A stretch of DNA of 46,465 bases, taken from NCBI GenBank assembly GCA_002633005.1, contig NMRA01000636.1:4816-51280 (forward strand), read 5' to 3'. Positions 42,301 to 46,465 of this stretch are shown one piece after another; position 1 is the stretch's first letter; each line of letters starts with the position of its first letter. The stretch is from Phoronis australis. Lineage: Eukaryota; Phoronida; Phoronidae. The translations under genes and the position numbers were made by a program. The notes beneath the pieces were generated by a model. It made no database searches, was not told where the DNA came from, and was given only the letters and a program-made list of their open reading frames with translations.

Positions 42301-43140
42301 TAACGTGAACGGCTTTATCTCCTCATTAAGAATCTTACGGAACAGACCCTGCAAGACAAGAACAACTTCAGAGTGACACCATATAAACAAATTACTAATG
42401 TCTAACAATGAAATTTATCTGAAGGTTGAACCAGGTAGTAACATTTGCAAAGTAGCACTAAATAAAATATAGTGAACCAAGATAGCAACAACAAGTATTT
42501 TAACCATGTTAAAAGGCCTTCAGGCTCTCCGCAGTAAAAAATATTGTAAAACCTAGTCATATTGTTCCGAATTTTAGTGGGGAATGACCGTAATTATTTC
42601 ACATGAGAAATATGTCAAAGTAGCTCTGTATTTCACCGTTGGATAAAACAGTTATAACCAAGTATGTCTGATAACAAACTTTTACTTTTTCACCAAGCCA
42701 CATCACAGCAATACCAAGGTAATCAGAAAGAAAATATGTTATCAATTCAAATCCACATCATTAAGAGGAGCCCAAAAATAAACATGGAACTCTCCACGTC
42801 ACTTTTAAAAAAATTTGCAAAACATTACCTCACTGGAAAATCGGCAAAAACAGACCAAAAATTAAAATCAGTTAATACTTTTCTACAGATTTCCAATTTG
42901 CTTCACAATTTTCCCCATATCTTCAACAGAACTTAATTTTGACAAGATTTAGTCACTTGTTTCTTTTAAGTAGAGAGTACCTCATTCTTAGAATCCTTAA
43001 TGTTGAACGCCAATGAGCGATATCGTGCCTTGTACTTAGAGCCACAGTCTCCATAGAATTTGAATAGTTCTTCCTCAATATGAATCACAATCTTTTTTAT
43101 CTCGCTGTGAGACAGCACAATGTCATAGGCACTGTCAGAC
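7622..43140 (-). CDS. DIDO1: DIDO1/PHF3-family protein, C-terminal 1172 residues in ten exons (spliced, partial)
   Basis: The joined exons, in transcription order, are 43140-42981, 42348-42232, 38632-38522, 25680-25322, 25025-24857, 23384-23295, 18685-18490, 18210-17806, 15735-15583 and 9381-7622. Every junction has GT/AG and all phases agree, giving 3520 coding bases. The residues below count from the first complete codon. Residues 1-75 are a TFIIS central domain (SLAFNIKDSKNEGLFRKIL, SSDELASKELAKW). Residues 168-178 are LFDLNCKICTG. Residues about 270-415 are a SPOC domain (SIWKGFVFM, GRISPSQIWSYL, HVKDMYIVPLS). A histidine-rich and acidic linker follows, then a 585-residue disordered tail with a 16-residue tandem repeat. 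The human relatives DIDO1 and PHF3 bind the phosphorylated Pol II C-terminal domain through SPOC and modulate elongation and splicing in the nucleus. The LFDLNCKICTG motif is closest, from memory, to DIDO1. In invertebrates one gene may be ancestral to DIDO1, PHF3 and SPOCD1. The start and PHD region lie outside the window. Confidence 0.9.
7739..7930 (-). repeat. Coding 48-bp tandem repeat, four copies
   Basis: Four in-frame units of 16 residues occur in the DIDO1-like tail: PPGTEEFLMPHHRSPH, PPGSMELPMSHHRSPH, PRGTEEFPMSRHRPHQ and LPGFEEFPMHRHQPHQ. At DNA level the 48-bp period is clear (CCAGGTGGATGTGGTGATCT recurs with few changes). It covers residues about 1071-1134 of the fragment. Confidence 0.9.
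9382..10116 (-). other. Intron sequence, nothing recognised
   Basis: This is the 3' part of the last intron of the DIDO1-like gene, AT-rich, with no supported feature before the repeat element that begins near 10117. Confidence 0.5.
10117..12118 (+). mobile_element. PEARL-like tandem-repeat element, copy A (full ends)
   Basis: It begins AAGAGCAACGC, with the inverted-repeat box ATGCGCCCAC at 10142-10151. It ends with the hairpin at 12085-12114, whose last bases GTGGGCACAT are the near-inverse of that box. Between are diverged ~150-bp monomers, each with a CCACTAGGNGGC-like core (11628, 11785 and 11926 are good copies). A 704-bp foldback MITE (10845-11548) is inserted in it. No protein is encoded. 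Terminal hairpin, subterminal inverted repeats and a tandem core recall Helentron-derived and bivalve pearl-type non-autonomous elements. Confidence 0.7.
10845..11548 (+). mobile_element. 704-bp foldback MITE inserted in copy A
   Basis: The ends ACCGTACTCGTCC and GGACGAGTACGGT are perfect inverted repeats. The flanks are ATAT on both sides (10841-10844 and 11549-11552), consistent with a TA or ATAT target duplication. It interrupts the repeat sequence that elsewhere reads TCATATAAATACACTTGC. Near each end it holds CCCATGCTCGGCTTACCGCCCA in direct orientation. The same family recurs at 25866-28568 and 28640-28831. No protein is encoded. Confidence 0.8.
12119..12507. other. Intron sequence, nothing recognised
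   Basis: AT-rich intron DNA between copy A and a short plus-strand open frame. Confidence 0.5.
12508..12871 (+). CDS. Unrecognised open frame, possibly a THAP-like exon remnant
   Basis: The frame is open to 12891, and a GGTAAAC donor-like site after ACAAG at about 12871 could end an exon. From an internal methionine it reads MKYYRCAVGCNSNMKKFDKL and then DLKFFDFP. The C-x3-C pair followed by an FFxFP motif recalls the start of THAP-type zinc fingers. The expected later cysteine-histidine pair and the tryptophan are not clearly in frame, so this may be a decayed fragment. It lies antisense inside an intron of the DIDO1-like gene, about 150 bp from the Kolobok-like element but in the opposite direction to that element's gene remnant. 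Confidence 0.25.
13022..14463 (-). mobile_element. Kolobok-like DNA transposon, 1.44 kb, flanked by TTAA
   Basis: The terminal inverted repeats begin AGGAGAAGGCAACCTTT and the right end is the inverse. Inner blocks AGTAAAAATACGGTTCAT / ATGAACCATATTTTTTTACT also pair. TTAA lies immediately outside both ends (13018-13021 and 14464-14467), which is the target duplication of the Kolobok and piggyBac superfamilies. The decayed minus-strand protein at 13382-13948 resembles proteins I associate with Kolobok-type elements, which favours Kolobok. The copy is shortened and has stops, so it is not autonomous. Confidence 0.75.
13382..13948 (-). pseudogene. Decayed protein of the Kolobok-like element
   Basis: Reading from 13948 downward, a serine and acid-rich segment (ISTPSEEDSSSSSE) meets a stop. 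It is followed in line by AGEPNLDKFIVDVTKVLELL, RRCQVCSKGV and, further on, QW. A KFIV...LL.L...C.VC motif after an acidic Ser-rich stretch, then a tryptophan, is recalled from a large family of metazoan transposon-derived proteins in which this cysteine segment precedes the catalytic region. The rest of the catalytic region is absent or unrecognisable, so this is a fragment with frameshifts. Confidence 0.5.
14468..15582 (-). other. Intron sequence, nothing firmly recognised
   Basis: Contains a perfect donor-like CAG/GTAAGT on the minus strand near 15127 and a TGACGTCA octamer near 15173. No acceptor or open frame goes with the donor. Confidence 0.45.
15583..15735 (-). CDS. DIDO1: DIDO1-like exon: acidic DDDE / YDPADP segment
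   Basis: 153 nt, acceptor CACACAG, donor GTAGGT, phase 1 to phase 1. It encodes SPYSPSDDEDDGDIPYDPAD and then SEDPVEPNN. An acidic run followed by (R)PYDPE/A is present at the equivalent place in vertebrate DIDO1, which supports the exon although it has no folded domain. Confidence 0.8.
15736..16525 (-). other. Intron sequence, nothing recognised
   Basis: AT-rich intron DNA upstream of the dispersed 0.8 kb repeat. A 109-codon plus-strand frame at 15886-16215 has no motif I know. Confidence 0.45.
16526..17345 (+). repeat. Dispersed 0.8-kb repeat, copy 1
   Basis: Nearly the whole segment aligns in the same orientation with 32450-33239. Examples are GAAGAATGAGTTTGTGACAA, GAAGTTGAACAAAC and TTTAGATTTTCAGATGTGGA in both. 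Only small indels separate them. No open frame is shared, and the end at GTGGAGAACACTG is sharp. It is probably a non-coding transposable element of unknown class. Confidence 0.8.
17346..17778 (+). mobile_element. PEARL-like element, copy B (5' truncated)
   Basis: It starts exactly where the 0.8-kb repeat stops. It contains ATCCTTTGAGTGGTATGGCA, ATTGCCACTAAGGGGCAC and the 3' hairpin at 17744-17773 (ATGTACCCACACATA pairing with TATGTTGGTGCAT). Its 3' end lies 28 bases from the donor of the 17806-18210 exon. Confidence 0.65.
17806..18210 (-). CDS. DIDO1: DIDO1-like exon: post-SPOC strand and His-rich linker
   Basis: 405 nt, acceptor TTTTTTCAG, donor GTGAGA, both junction codons being glycine. 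It opens with LEDIRPHMLMGIIVRQKMKR, which corresponds to the conserved RPN(I/M)L(L)G(L)(I)V(R)QK strand closing SPOC. A histidine-rich stretch (SHHHHDKGAHPVKRHRH) and a serine, proline and acid-rich linker follow. Confidence 0.88.
18262..18300 (+). repeat. Possible solo 3' hairpin remnant
   Basis: TATATGTGGGCACATATGTATATGTGGACACATAAAA contains two copies of the ATGTGGGCACAT-type 3' end of the PEARL-like element. No body monomers are attached. Confidence 0.35.
18490..18685 (-). CDS. DIDO1: DIDO1-like exon: end of SPOC domain
   Basis: 196 nt, acceptor TTTCAG, donor GTTTGT, phase 0 in and phase 1 out. It encodes IIVIGFNASTDEEKTSYVQY, YRYLGTRERCGVVKP, HVKDMYIVPLS and LLPFDGP. These are the last strands of SPOC, including the conserved basic surface (R/K near GTRERCGVV) that in human PHF3 and DIDO1 recognises phosphoserine of the Pol II tail. 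Confidence 0.92.
19697..19713 (+). promoter_or_regulatory. CTCF-core-like motif TGGCCACTAGGTGGCGC
   Basis: Fits the published CTCF core CCASYAGRKGGCRS with the flanking TGG. It lies in the first monomer type of a PEARL-like element. Binding is inferred only from sequence. Confidence 0.35.
20139..20155 (+). promoter_or_regulatory. CTCF-core-like motif TGGCCACTAGGTGGCGC
   Basis: Identical 17-mer to the one at 19697, about 442 bases further on in the next higher-order unit of the same element. Confidence 0.35.
20471..21453 (-). other. Intron sequence, nothing recognised
   Basis: AT-rich intron DNA separating PEARL-like copies C and D, with no supported gene. Confidence 0.5.
21454..23108 (+). 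mobile_element. PEARL-like element, copy D (full length, ~1.65 kb)
   Basis: Starts ACAAGAGCAACGCAGAG with the box ATGCGCCCAC at 21478-21487 and ends with the hairpin ATGCGTCCACATATA / TATGTGGGCGCAT at 23075-23103. The two ends are therefore inverted matches over ten bases. Monomer cores include 22226, 22386, 22522, 22734 and 22922. The GATAGA(GG)GGTGGA landmark recurs at about 21898, 22343 and 22848. No coding capacity. Confidence 0.75.
23295..23384 (-). CDS. DIDO1: DIDO1-like exon: middle of SPOC domain
   Basis: 90 nt, exactly 30 codons in phase 0, acceptor TTTTTCAG, donor GTGAGT. It encodes DLPDSIVVCGRISPSQIWSY and LKEVKESGTR, equal in length and pattern to the vertebrate DLPD...GRI-P..-W-Y segment. 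The 3' splice site is bordered within about ten bases by a mobile repeat (see findings). Confidence 0.92.
23391..23890 (+). mobile_element. PEARL-like element, copy E (3' truncated)
   Basis: Begins AACAAGAGCAATGCAGAGC with the box ATGCACCCAC at 23419-23428 and shows cores TGCCACTAGGGG at about 23711 and 23862. The 3' hairpin is missing. Its first bases are only about seven bases from the 3' splice site of the SPOC exon at 23295-23384. Confidence 0.6.
23891..24856 (-). other. Intron sequence, nothing recognised
   Basis: AT-rich intron between two SPOC exons, with no supported feature. Confidence 0.5.
24857..25025 (-). CDS. DIDO1: DIDO1-like exon: start of SPOC domain
   Basis: 169 nt, acceptor TTTTAG, donor GTGAGT. 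After a serine-rich start it reads KVPSIWKGFVFMPEVTKFF and SGPADFVRT. The IWKG-F-M-V-KF pattern is the first strand and helix of the SPOC domain. It matches the vertebrate DIDO1 order, including the small-residue SG turn. Confidence 0.92.
25322..25680 (-). CDS. DIDO1: DIDO1-like exon: LFDLNCKICTG motif and charged linker
   Basis: 359 nt with acceptor CATGTAG and donor GTACTT, starting in phase 0 and leaving two bases (AG) that complete a serine codon in the next exon. It holds HRSHLFDLNCKICTGKV, a short cysteine-containing motif typical of the family, a proline and lysine patch (PPPKRLR) that could act as a nuclear signal, then a run of alternating K, R, D and E residues. Confidence 0.9.
25866..26130 (+). 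repeat. Left inverted arm of the foldback element
   Basis: Pairs with 28300-28568. Internal direct subrepeats include CACTGCTCGGTTAACCGCCC and CACCTCTCGGTTAAGCGCCC, with an adjoining CCCGACTTTTAAAGATT. Confidence 0.8.
27796..28299. other. Assembly gap, 504 N
   Basis: Unknown sequence. It abuts the right inverted arm of the foldback element, so the inverted repeat itself may have broken the assembly. Open frames that read through it are meaningless. Confidence 0.99.
28300..28568 (-). repeat. Right inverted arm of the foldback element
   Basis: Inverse of 25866-26130, ending CGTTTACGGT before ATATC. It contains GGGCGCTTAACCGAGAGGTG and GGGCGGTTAACTGAGCATGG. Confidence 0.8.
28640..28831 (+). 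mobile_element. Short member of the TTAACCGCCCA foldback family
   Basis: Two direct subrepeats (ATGTTCAGTTAACCGCCCAC and ATGTCTGGTTAGCCGCCCAC) and an end reading GGGCGTTAACCTGAATGTTG ACGGTA place it in the same family. It lies only about 75 bp from the right arm of the larger element. The left boundary is not clear. Confidence 0.6.
28832..29519. other. Intron sequence, nothing recognised
   Basis: AT-rich DNA inside the 12.8-kb intron, without a supported feature. Confidence 0.5.
29520..31109 (+). pseudogene. Decayed multi-copy zinc-finger protein gene
   Basis: Scattered plus-strand blocks in changing frames share an order. Around 29700 a frame reads CLWQYPGCKVYVCSLSNAKD. At about 30165 it is IFLCPKDDCNSTFELKQQ, a single C2H2-like half. 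At about 30960 it is MGWALKSV, a stop, then TESVKMFLTVQ. From memory, a C2H2 finger followed by GWALK(S/K)...R(F)(T)...YL marks a repeated family of uncharacterised proteins in marine invertebrates. Stops and frameshifts between blocks show that it is dead. Introns or insertions between the blocks cannot be separated by eye. Confidence 0.35.
31110..32449. other. Intron sequence, weak signals only
   Basis: An 88-codon plus-strand frame at 31869-32135 starts next to the peptide TGPSRLTEFIS. A neighbouring frame gives YYWLPAHRD, faintly like a LINE reverse-transcriptase thumb motif (WLPV/A). This is too short to call. Confidence 0.35.
32450..33239 (+). repeat. Dispersed 0.8-kb repeat, copy 2
   Basis: Same orientation and extent as 16526-17345, ending at the same GTGGAGAACACTG. 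The following sequence differs (TIR element here, PEARL-like fragment at the first copy), so the end is a true repeat boundary. Confidence 0.8.
34668..35154 (+). mobile_element. hAT-like MITE, 487 bp, TTGGTT duplicated
   Basis: The ends CAGGGCTCGGAAT and (inverse) CAGGGCTTGGAAT are inverted repeats. Flanking TTGGTT is present at 34662-34667 and again at 35155-35160, while uninterrupted copies of the host repeat read GGTTTGGTTGATAG. CAGGG-type termini are usual for hAT elements, whose duplications are normally 8 bp. Here only 6 are exact. The inner ends are also complementary (AAAAAGCGGAAAT / ATTTCCGC). Confidence 0.8.
35206..35222 (+). promoter_or_regulatory. CTCF-core-like motif TGGCCACTAGGTGGCGC
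   Basis: Third exact copy of the 17-mer, in PEARL-like copy F, about 15 kb from the other two and in the same orientation. Confidence 0.35.
35500..35520. repeat. (GGAC)n microsatellite
   Basis: Five tandem GGAC units in the 3' part of copy F. Other copies carry only GACGGACAGACGG or GGACGGACAGACGG at this place. Confidence 0.85.
35817..35871 (-). CDS. Tentative second exon of a nested zinc-finger gene remnant
   Basis: Flanked by GTTACAG and GTATGC. Joined to the exon ending at 37038 it continues the reading as FR-LESKS and then meets TGA. FRLES is the residue run I expect after a TG..NF block in KIAA1586-type proteins. The early stop means the spliced product would be truncated, so this is probably a pseudogene exon or an alternative product. 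An unrelated frame across the same bases (MVDKFKKP) is also open. Confidence 0.3.
35872..37037 (-). other. Intron sequence, nothing recognised
   Basis: AT-rich. A 69-codon plus-strand frame at 36752-36961 shows no known motif. Confidence 0.45.
37038..37236 (-). CDS. KIAA1586/ZNF862-like zinc-finger exon nested in the large intron
   Basis: The minus-strand frame, open from 37537, becomes protein-like near 37236. An acidic stretch EDEVEAVEDASEIS is followed by FTKSWLKLFPLL, MWCDICRGH, INAFCTGISNF and a perfect donor AG/GTAAGT at 37038/37037. A K-W...FPWL...(M)xCxxC......AF..G...F layout is the N-terminal TTF-like/BED-related zinc finger of hAT-derived proteins such as KIAA1586, ZNF862 and C17orf113, as I remember them. 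The exon start is uncertain: CCGACAG just before 37236 could be an acceptor. The gene lies in the same direction as, and inside a 12.8-kb intron of, the DIDO1-like gene. It is probably a fragment of a mobile or multi-copy gene. Confidence 0.45.
37237..38521 (-). other. Intron sequence, mostly unrecognised
   Basis: Contains the non-protein-like upstream part of the nested open frame to 37537. Near 38345-38395 a short direct repeat has GGCATCCAAAT twice. No other feature is supported. Confidence 0.4.
38522..38632 (-). CDS. DIDO1: DIDO1-like exon: linker after TFIIS domain
   Basis: 111 nt, 37 codons, phase 0, acceptor TTGACAG and donor GTGAGT. It encodes a charged helix ELQKIEEIEKET followed by RKITHKGEISVTEEN. 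The ITHKGEI motif is conserved just after the TFIIS domain in vertebrate PHF3 and related proteins, which confirms this short exon between two introns of 3.6 and 12.8 kb. Confidence 0.88.
38633..39086 (-). other. Intron sequence, nothing recognised
   Basis: Intron DNA between a short DIDO1-like exon and a LINE 3' end. Confidence 0.45.
39087..39849 (+). mobile_element. 3' end of a non-LTR retrotransposon (LINE)
   Basis: The coding remnant reads MYKCFKRLVPTY, a stop, SAKFKMTTNRYNTRSSLSSN, then YLPKPEQNWEKSYFYSGPYL and RNTLPADAKS. This is the classic C-terminus of CR1/L2-like reverse transcriptases (YNTR...L..P....G..(S)F...G..LWN.LP...K). It is followed by a non-coding 3' end GGGCCCCCATGGAAAGCAGT, GCTACCGTA and an (AAAT)n tail to 39849. 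The reverse-transcriptase core is missing, so this is a 5'-truncated dead copy. A TG-rich microsatellite occupies 39418-39565. Confidence 0.8.
39418..39565. repeat. TG/TATG-rich microsatellite within the LINE tail
   Basis: Irregular (TGTATG)n and (TG)n tract. It creates a long but meaningless plus-strand open frame rich in cysteine, valine and tyrosine at 39448-39813. Confidence 0.9.
39850..40746 (-). other. Intron sequence with poly-G tract
   Basis: Holds a G10 run near 40110 and another G-rich tract near 40235. An ambiguous base at 40746 lies exactly where PEARL-like copy G begins. No gene is supported. Confidence 0.45.
40747..41916 (+). mobile_element. PEARL-like element, copy G (5' truncated at an N)
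   Basis: Opens in mid-monomer (CGTCATCTCACCAATATATG) next to an ambiguous base. It carries cores at about 40845, 41138, 41282 and 41430 and ends with the hairpin at 41883-41912. The landmark GATAGA.G.GTGGA occurs at about 41091 and 41543, giving a 452-bp period. Confidence 0.72.
41917..42231 (-). other. Intron sequence, nothing recognised
   Basis: Short AT-rich stretch before the TFIIS-domain exon donor. Confidence 0.5.
42232..42348 (-). CDS. DIDO1: DIDO1-like exon: second half of TFIIS central domain
   Basis: 117 nt, exactly 39 codons in phase 0, between TTGCAG and GTAGTG. It reads GLFRKILNEEIKPFTLVRMS followed by SDELASKELAKWREMETKH. The SDELASKELAKW stretch is a hallmark of this domain in TFIIS, DIDO1 and PHF3. 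Confidence 0.92.
42349..42980 (-). other. Intron sequence, nothing recognised
   Basis: Intron splitting the TFIIS central domain. A 90-codon plus-strand frame at 42664-42936 has no motif. Confidence 0.5.
42981..43140 (-). CDS. DIDO1: DIDO1-like exon: first half of TFIIS central domain
   Basis: 160 nt, preceded by TATAG and followed by GTACTC. The first base completes a codon begun in an upstream exon that I could not find in 43141-46465. It encodes SDSAYDIVLSHSEIKK, then HIEEELF and KYKARYRSLAFNIKDSKNE, the helices of the TFIIS central domain, which in this family contacts RNA polymerase II. Confidence 0.9.
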
Positions 43141-43248
43141 CTATAAAAGTGGCATTAGACAGACATATAACTTTTTAAGGGTTGAAGGTTTTCCAAGAAT
43201 GCCAAACAATCATCAGTTGGAGTTAGATATGGATGCTTCTAATCATTA

Positions 43249-43535
43249 ATGCACGAGCAACGCGAAAAGTTGATATGCGCCCATGGCTGCAACGCAAACC
43301 CTGTGTTTATAATGGTGTTTTTTAGTTCATAAAATGGCCATTAGATGGCGCAGAATACATCAAACCTGTCTGAAATTGGGAAAGCACTGCCGCCTTTCTA
43401 TTACAAAACCACTCGTCAAATTTCAACAAAATACACCTGGGAACTCCAAAGATACAGAGGCAGGTGTAAAAAAACAAACTGCCATTAGAAGGCACAGCAG
43501 TAATCGAATCCGTCCATCTGTTGTCAAATAAAAAG
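43249..43535 (+). mobile_element. PEARL-like element, copy H (5' end only)
   Basis: Starts GCACGAGCAACGCGAAAAG with the box ATGCGCCCAT at 43274-43283, then TGGCCATTAGATGGCGC and TGCCATTAGAAGGCACAGC cores. It stops after about two monomers, without the 3' hairpin. Confidence 0.6.
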
Positions 43536-44736
43536 GAATAGACTTGAAAAATTGTTGCAAGGCTAGGCTTGTGCAAGTTGCTTGCCAGCACGCCATTGGC
43601 GAATTCTGAGTGGCACTGGCGATGGTAGAGCTAAGTTCATTTAACATCTTGGTGAATGTTTTCGCAACTTGACAATAAAAATTAATTTCGGGAACCCTAT
43701 TCGTGTGTTGACCCAAGAATCAGCTCAAATCAAGTCGTGGCGCAAACAACATTCTTACTTCAATTCTGAGTCCTAAAAATAGCAAGTGAATGTTCCACTT
43801 CATGCCCGTACCCCTGAAGTCACTCTTTTAACGCAACAAAATGTTCAACTGTGTAGGGGGGTCAGCGCTCTCAGTAGTGGCGATTTCTCGCTTCAGAGTG
43901 AGATCTCGTGTAAGTGCTGCCGCTTGTCGTCTTCAAGTGCGATGTCAAAATGACGAATAGAAGACTATTTCAGAGGCAAACGCGACCCAGATGAACGATA
44001 TTAAATTACATGGGGGATAAACTGAACTGAGCTGAGCTGTCTCAAACATACAACATGAACTCAAGGTTTCAATTTATCATTTCTCATATTACATGAATCT
44101 CTCCCAATTCATTACTAACTTTCACCTTTCAGTGCATAATTTGCCGTGTCAAATATTGTTTCAGACTTGACAGGTTTTCTTTTCAAGGAGTAAAAGGCAC
44201 AGACAACGCTGAGAAGAACAAGTTTGTTATCTATTTTTAAATCAAAATACGTCACATGTCTTACCTACTCAGCTCGCTAACAGTCGCAAGTGGCCGGCAT
44301 ACCCCACCATAACCCAGGGATAGGGGGAACCCTGTCCAATTTTCTTTAAGGTCAACATCATTTAAATACCCATGTATGGCCGGCGAACCCAAACAGTAAC
44401 TCGCGTATAGGGAGAACCTCAGCCTAAACTGTTTAGTTCAAAATAAAACCTATGTTGGCTGACATCCCGCCAACTTATTAGGTTGATATATGACCTTGGA
44501 ATGATGATCATTCGTTTTTTTTCCTTAAGGCAAACATCTTTTCTTATAGTACATTATGAAAAGGACCTGTGCATAACATAAAAAATAAAAAGTTTGGTCC
44601 GTGTAACTATTTTTATCAAATGTGGGGTCTGGAAAAGAGAAAGTATGTGGCTAATAATTTTTGAAAATGGCTAAAAGTTTTCAGACGCTTTAGCCATTTT
44701 GGCTAATACCTTAAAAAGTGTACCATGAGCGTAGCA
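43536..44736. other. Intron or upstream DNA, short direct repeat
   Basis: Near 44293 and 44378 the phrase TGGCCGGC followed by ACCC... ATAGGGnGAACC occurs twice, about 85 bp apart. Nothing else is recognised, and no upstream DIDO1-like exon could be identified. Confidence 0.4.
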
Positions 44737-44910
44737 AGGGGTTTAGTAGATACAGCCATAGATGCAAAAATAATGTCACTAGGAGGCACCACAGTAATTG
44801 GACCCATATGAAAATCCACGGTAGTCGTGCTCATGTCGGATGGAACACATCAGCCAGTTTTCATAATGGTCCTCTGAGTGGTTTGGCTGATACAAAATAC
44901 AGATTGAAAA
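44737..44910 (+). mobile_element. PEARL-like fragment, copy I
   Basis: A single diverged monomer pair: GGTTTAGTAGATACAGCCAT, ATGTCACTAGGAGGCACCAC and GGTTTGGCTGATAC. Both ends are missing. Confidence 0.5.
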
Positions 44911-46207
44911 ATAAAATTGTGCACAGTATTTTTTTTACTTTGAAAAGGAAAACTTTATTAGTTCTGTAAAGCCCCACTGCAAGCGCTGTTTTTCGTGACG
45001 TCCCTGAGGCTGTGCAGCACAAAGAGATATAGGTCATTAGCCATGCGAGTACGTAGCCCAGTCGACAGATCAACATTTCATTTTTCTTTCCTGTGACGTT
45101 GATTCATCCCGGGGCCTAGCCAGCTAGCTATATGAAGACTATCTTCAAAATACGGCTAGGTGCAAGTACCACTGTGTGTTGAGCTCCATTAGACTCCGAA
45201 ATTTCACGTAGTCCGGGTAGTTCCGCTTGTCAAGTCGTCGCGAAACTTAGATCAACATGTATAGGTATAAACCGACAGGGGAACATGCAAATATATGGGT
45301 GTCAACCGACACTCAATTTGCCCGCTGGAGCTGTTTAAGTGAAAAACAATCTAGTGAACGTTATTTTATTTCATAATTCTCAGCCTTTTGTAACAAAGAA
45401 AACAGTACGCTCAACGTGCTATTTCCTAAAATTTTGCGACATCTATCGGGAGATGACGACAGTTTCGCAGGAGCAAAATGCTTTATGAAATTCGGTTTCC
45501 TGGTATTAAAATACTAAAAATTTGAAAGGAAATGAAATCAGCTCTAATAACTTGTTGTGACACGTACACAACTTCGATCGCTTGTTATACTGGGAAGAAG
45601 AATAACTCGGGGAACGAAACTGGCCAATAAGGCAACAGGTGACAACACTGAAAGCCGACCTTAAAGAGTGCATCAAAATTTTAGCTGCAGAGTGAACGGC
45701 AGAACGCCAATTTTGTCCACCTGTAAATAATTTAGTTTACTCAAGGAAGAGCGTAATTTTTAACGACACAAAAAAATTTATTTTATCAGTTTTTACCCAT
45801 GTCGGTGCAATGGCTGTATATTTAGTATACAGCTTGCACCAAGGCAAGGCTACGCAGTCGGGGCCCTTTCCTGGCTGGTGCCGAGAACAGCATCGTTCCA
45901 CTAATATTCAACACTACATGGCAGTAAACTTGTATTATGAACTTTTGAGAGCCGAGATCGCAGACAAGTTATACACATTAAGCACAGTTTTGCAGCCGAG
46001 AGGCATTCACCCAATGAGCTACATACATAATAAGCTTAATTTATCTCTATTCACCCCCGGTACAGCCTCAGTGACGTCAGACGCGCATAAGCCAACAGGA
46101 ATTAACATTGAAAACAAAAACAAAAATGTGAAAAAATAACAAAGATGTGATTTCTGATATAGATTTTATTCATAAATTAAATCACATTAAAAATGCATGT
46201 TATTGTA
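44911..46207. other. Intron or upstream DNA, nothing recognised
   Basis: The longest plus-strand frame (45810-46139, 109 codons) has no motif or splice context that supports a gene. Confidence 0.4.
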
Positions 46208-46465
46208 CTTCAGGAACCTTTTAAAGAGATACAGGCGTGGATGCAAAAACAAAAAATTGCCACTGTAGGTTGCCACAGTAGTCTAACACATCTGAAAATC
46301 AGTGACAGCTGCGGTCTTCTCATTAGGAAAGCATCTGCCAATTTCCAAAATGATCCTTTGAACAGTGTGGCAAACAGGAAGGTGGACATCAAAAACGTAT
46401 ACAAAACTTTTTAAAATGGCCATCAGGAAGCACAGAATACATCAAAACCATCAGAAAACAGGAAG
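46208..46465 (+). mobile_element. PEARL-like fragment, copy J, cut by window end
   Basis: Diverged monomers: GAGATACAGGCGTGGATGCA, TTGCCACTGTAGGTTGCCAC and ATGGCCATCAGGAAGCACAG. It continues past 46465. Confidence 0.5.

Noticed and set aside
45810-46139. 109-codon plus-strand frame as a gene
   Set aside because: No recognisable motif, no splice partners, and composition like the surrounding AT-rich DNA.
1-46465. tRNA, rRNA or snRNA genes
   Set aside because: I found no tRNA B-box (GGTTCGANTCC-type) with a matching fold, and the one U1-like string (TTACTTACCTGG near 15118) lacks the rest of the RNA.

Overview
The window is animal nuclear DNA. It holds spliced genes with consensus GT/AG junctions and a very high load of decayed DNA transposons and retroelements, at low coding density. 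The gene and repeat types suggest a marine invertebrate, but the sequence alone does not fix the species. There are assembly gaps: 504 N at 27796-28299 and single N at 4975 and 40746.

Main gene. On the minus strand ten exons run from 43140 down to a stop at 7622. All exon phases agree, and together they encode the C-terminal 1172 residues of a DIDO1/PHF3-family protein. The order is TFIIS central domain, a conserved LFDLNCKICTG motif, a SPOC domain split over three or four exons, an acidic linker, and a long disordered C-terminus with a 16-residue tandem repeat. Proteins of this family bind RNA polymerase II, mainly through the SPOC domain, and affect elongation and RNA processing. The N-terminal exons, including any PHD finger, lie beyond 46465.

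Layout. 1-4400: a TIR DNA element carrying a broken, internally deleted copy of a multi-copy metazoan protein of unknown function. 4400-7600: intergenic DNA with a short retroelement endonuclease remnant and two perfect hairpins. 7622-9381: the last coding exon. 9382-43140: introns packed with mobile DNA. These hold about ten relatives of one tandem-repeat element (called here the PEARL-like repeat, resembling Helentron-derived/pearl elements), all in the same orientation; a TTAA-flanked Kolobok-like element with a decayed protein; three members of a foldback family with TTAACCGCCCA arrays, one about 2.7 kb long around the N gap; a hAT-like MITE nested in a PEARL-like copy; a LINE 3' end; a duplicated 0.8 kb repeat; and remnants of two further zinc-finger genes. 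43141-46465: intron or upstream sequence with more repeat fragments.

Most interesting signal. Each ~150 bp monomer of the PEARL-like repeat carries a version of CCACTAGGNGGC. The best copies read TGGCCACTAGGTGGCGC, which fits the known CTCF core motif. Roughly 45 such sites, all in one orientation, sit within the introns of one gene. Whether they bind CTCF cannot be told from sequence.
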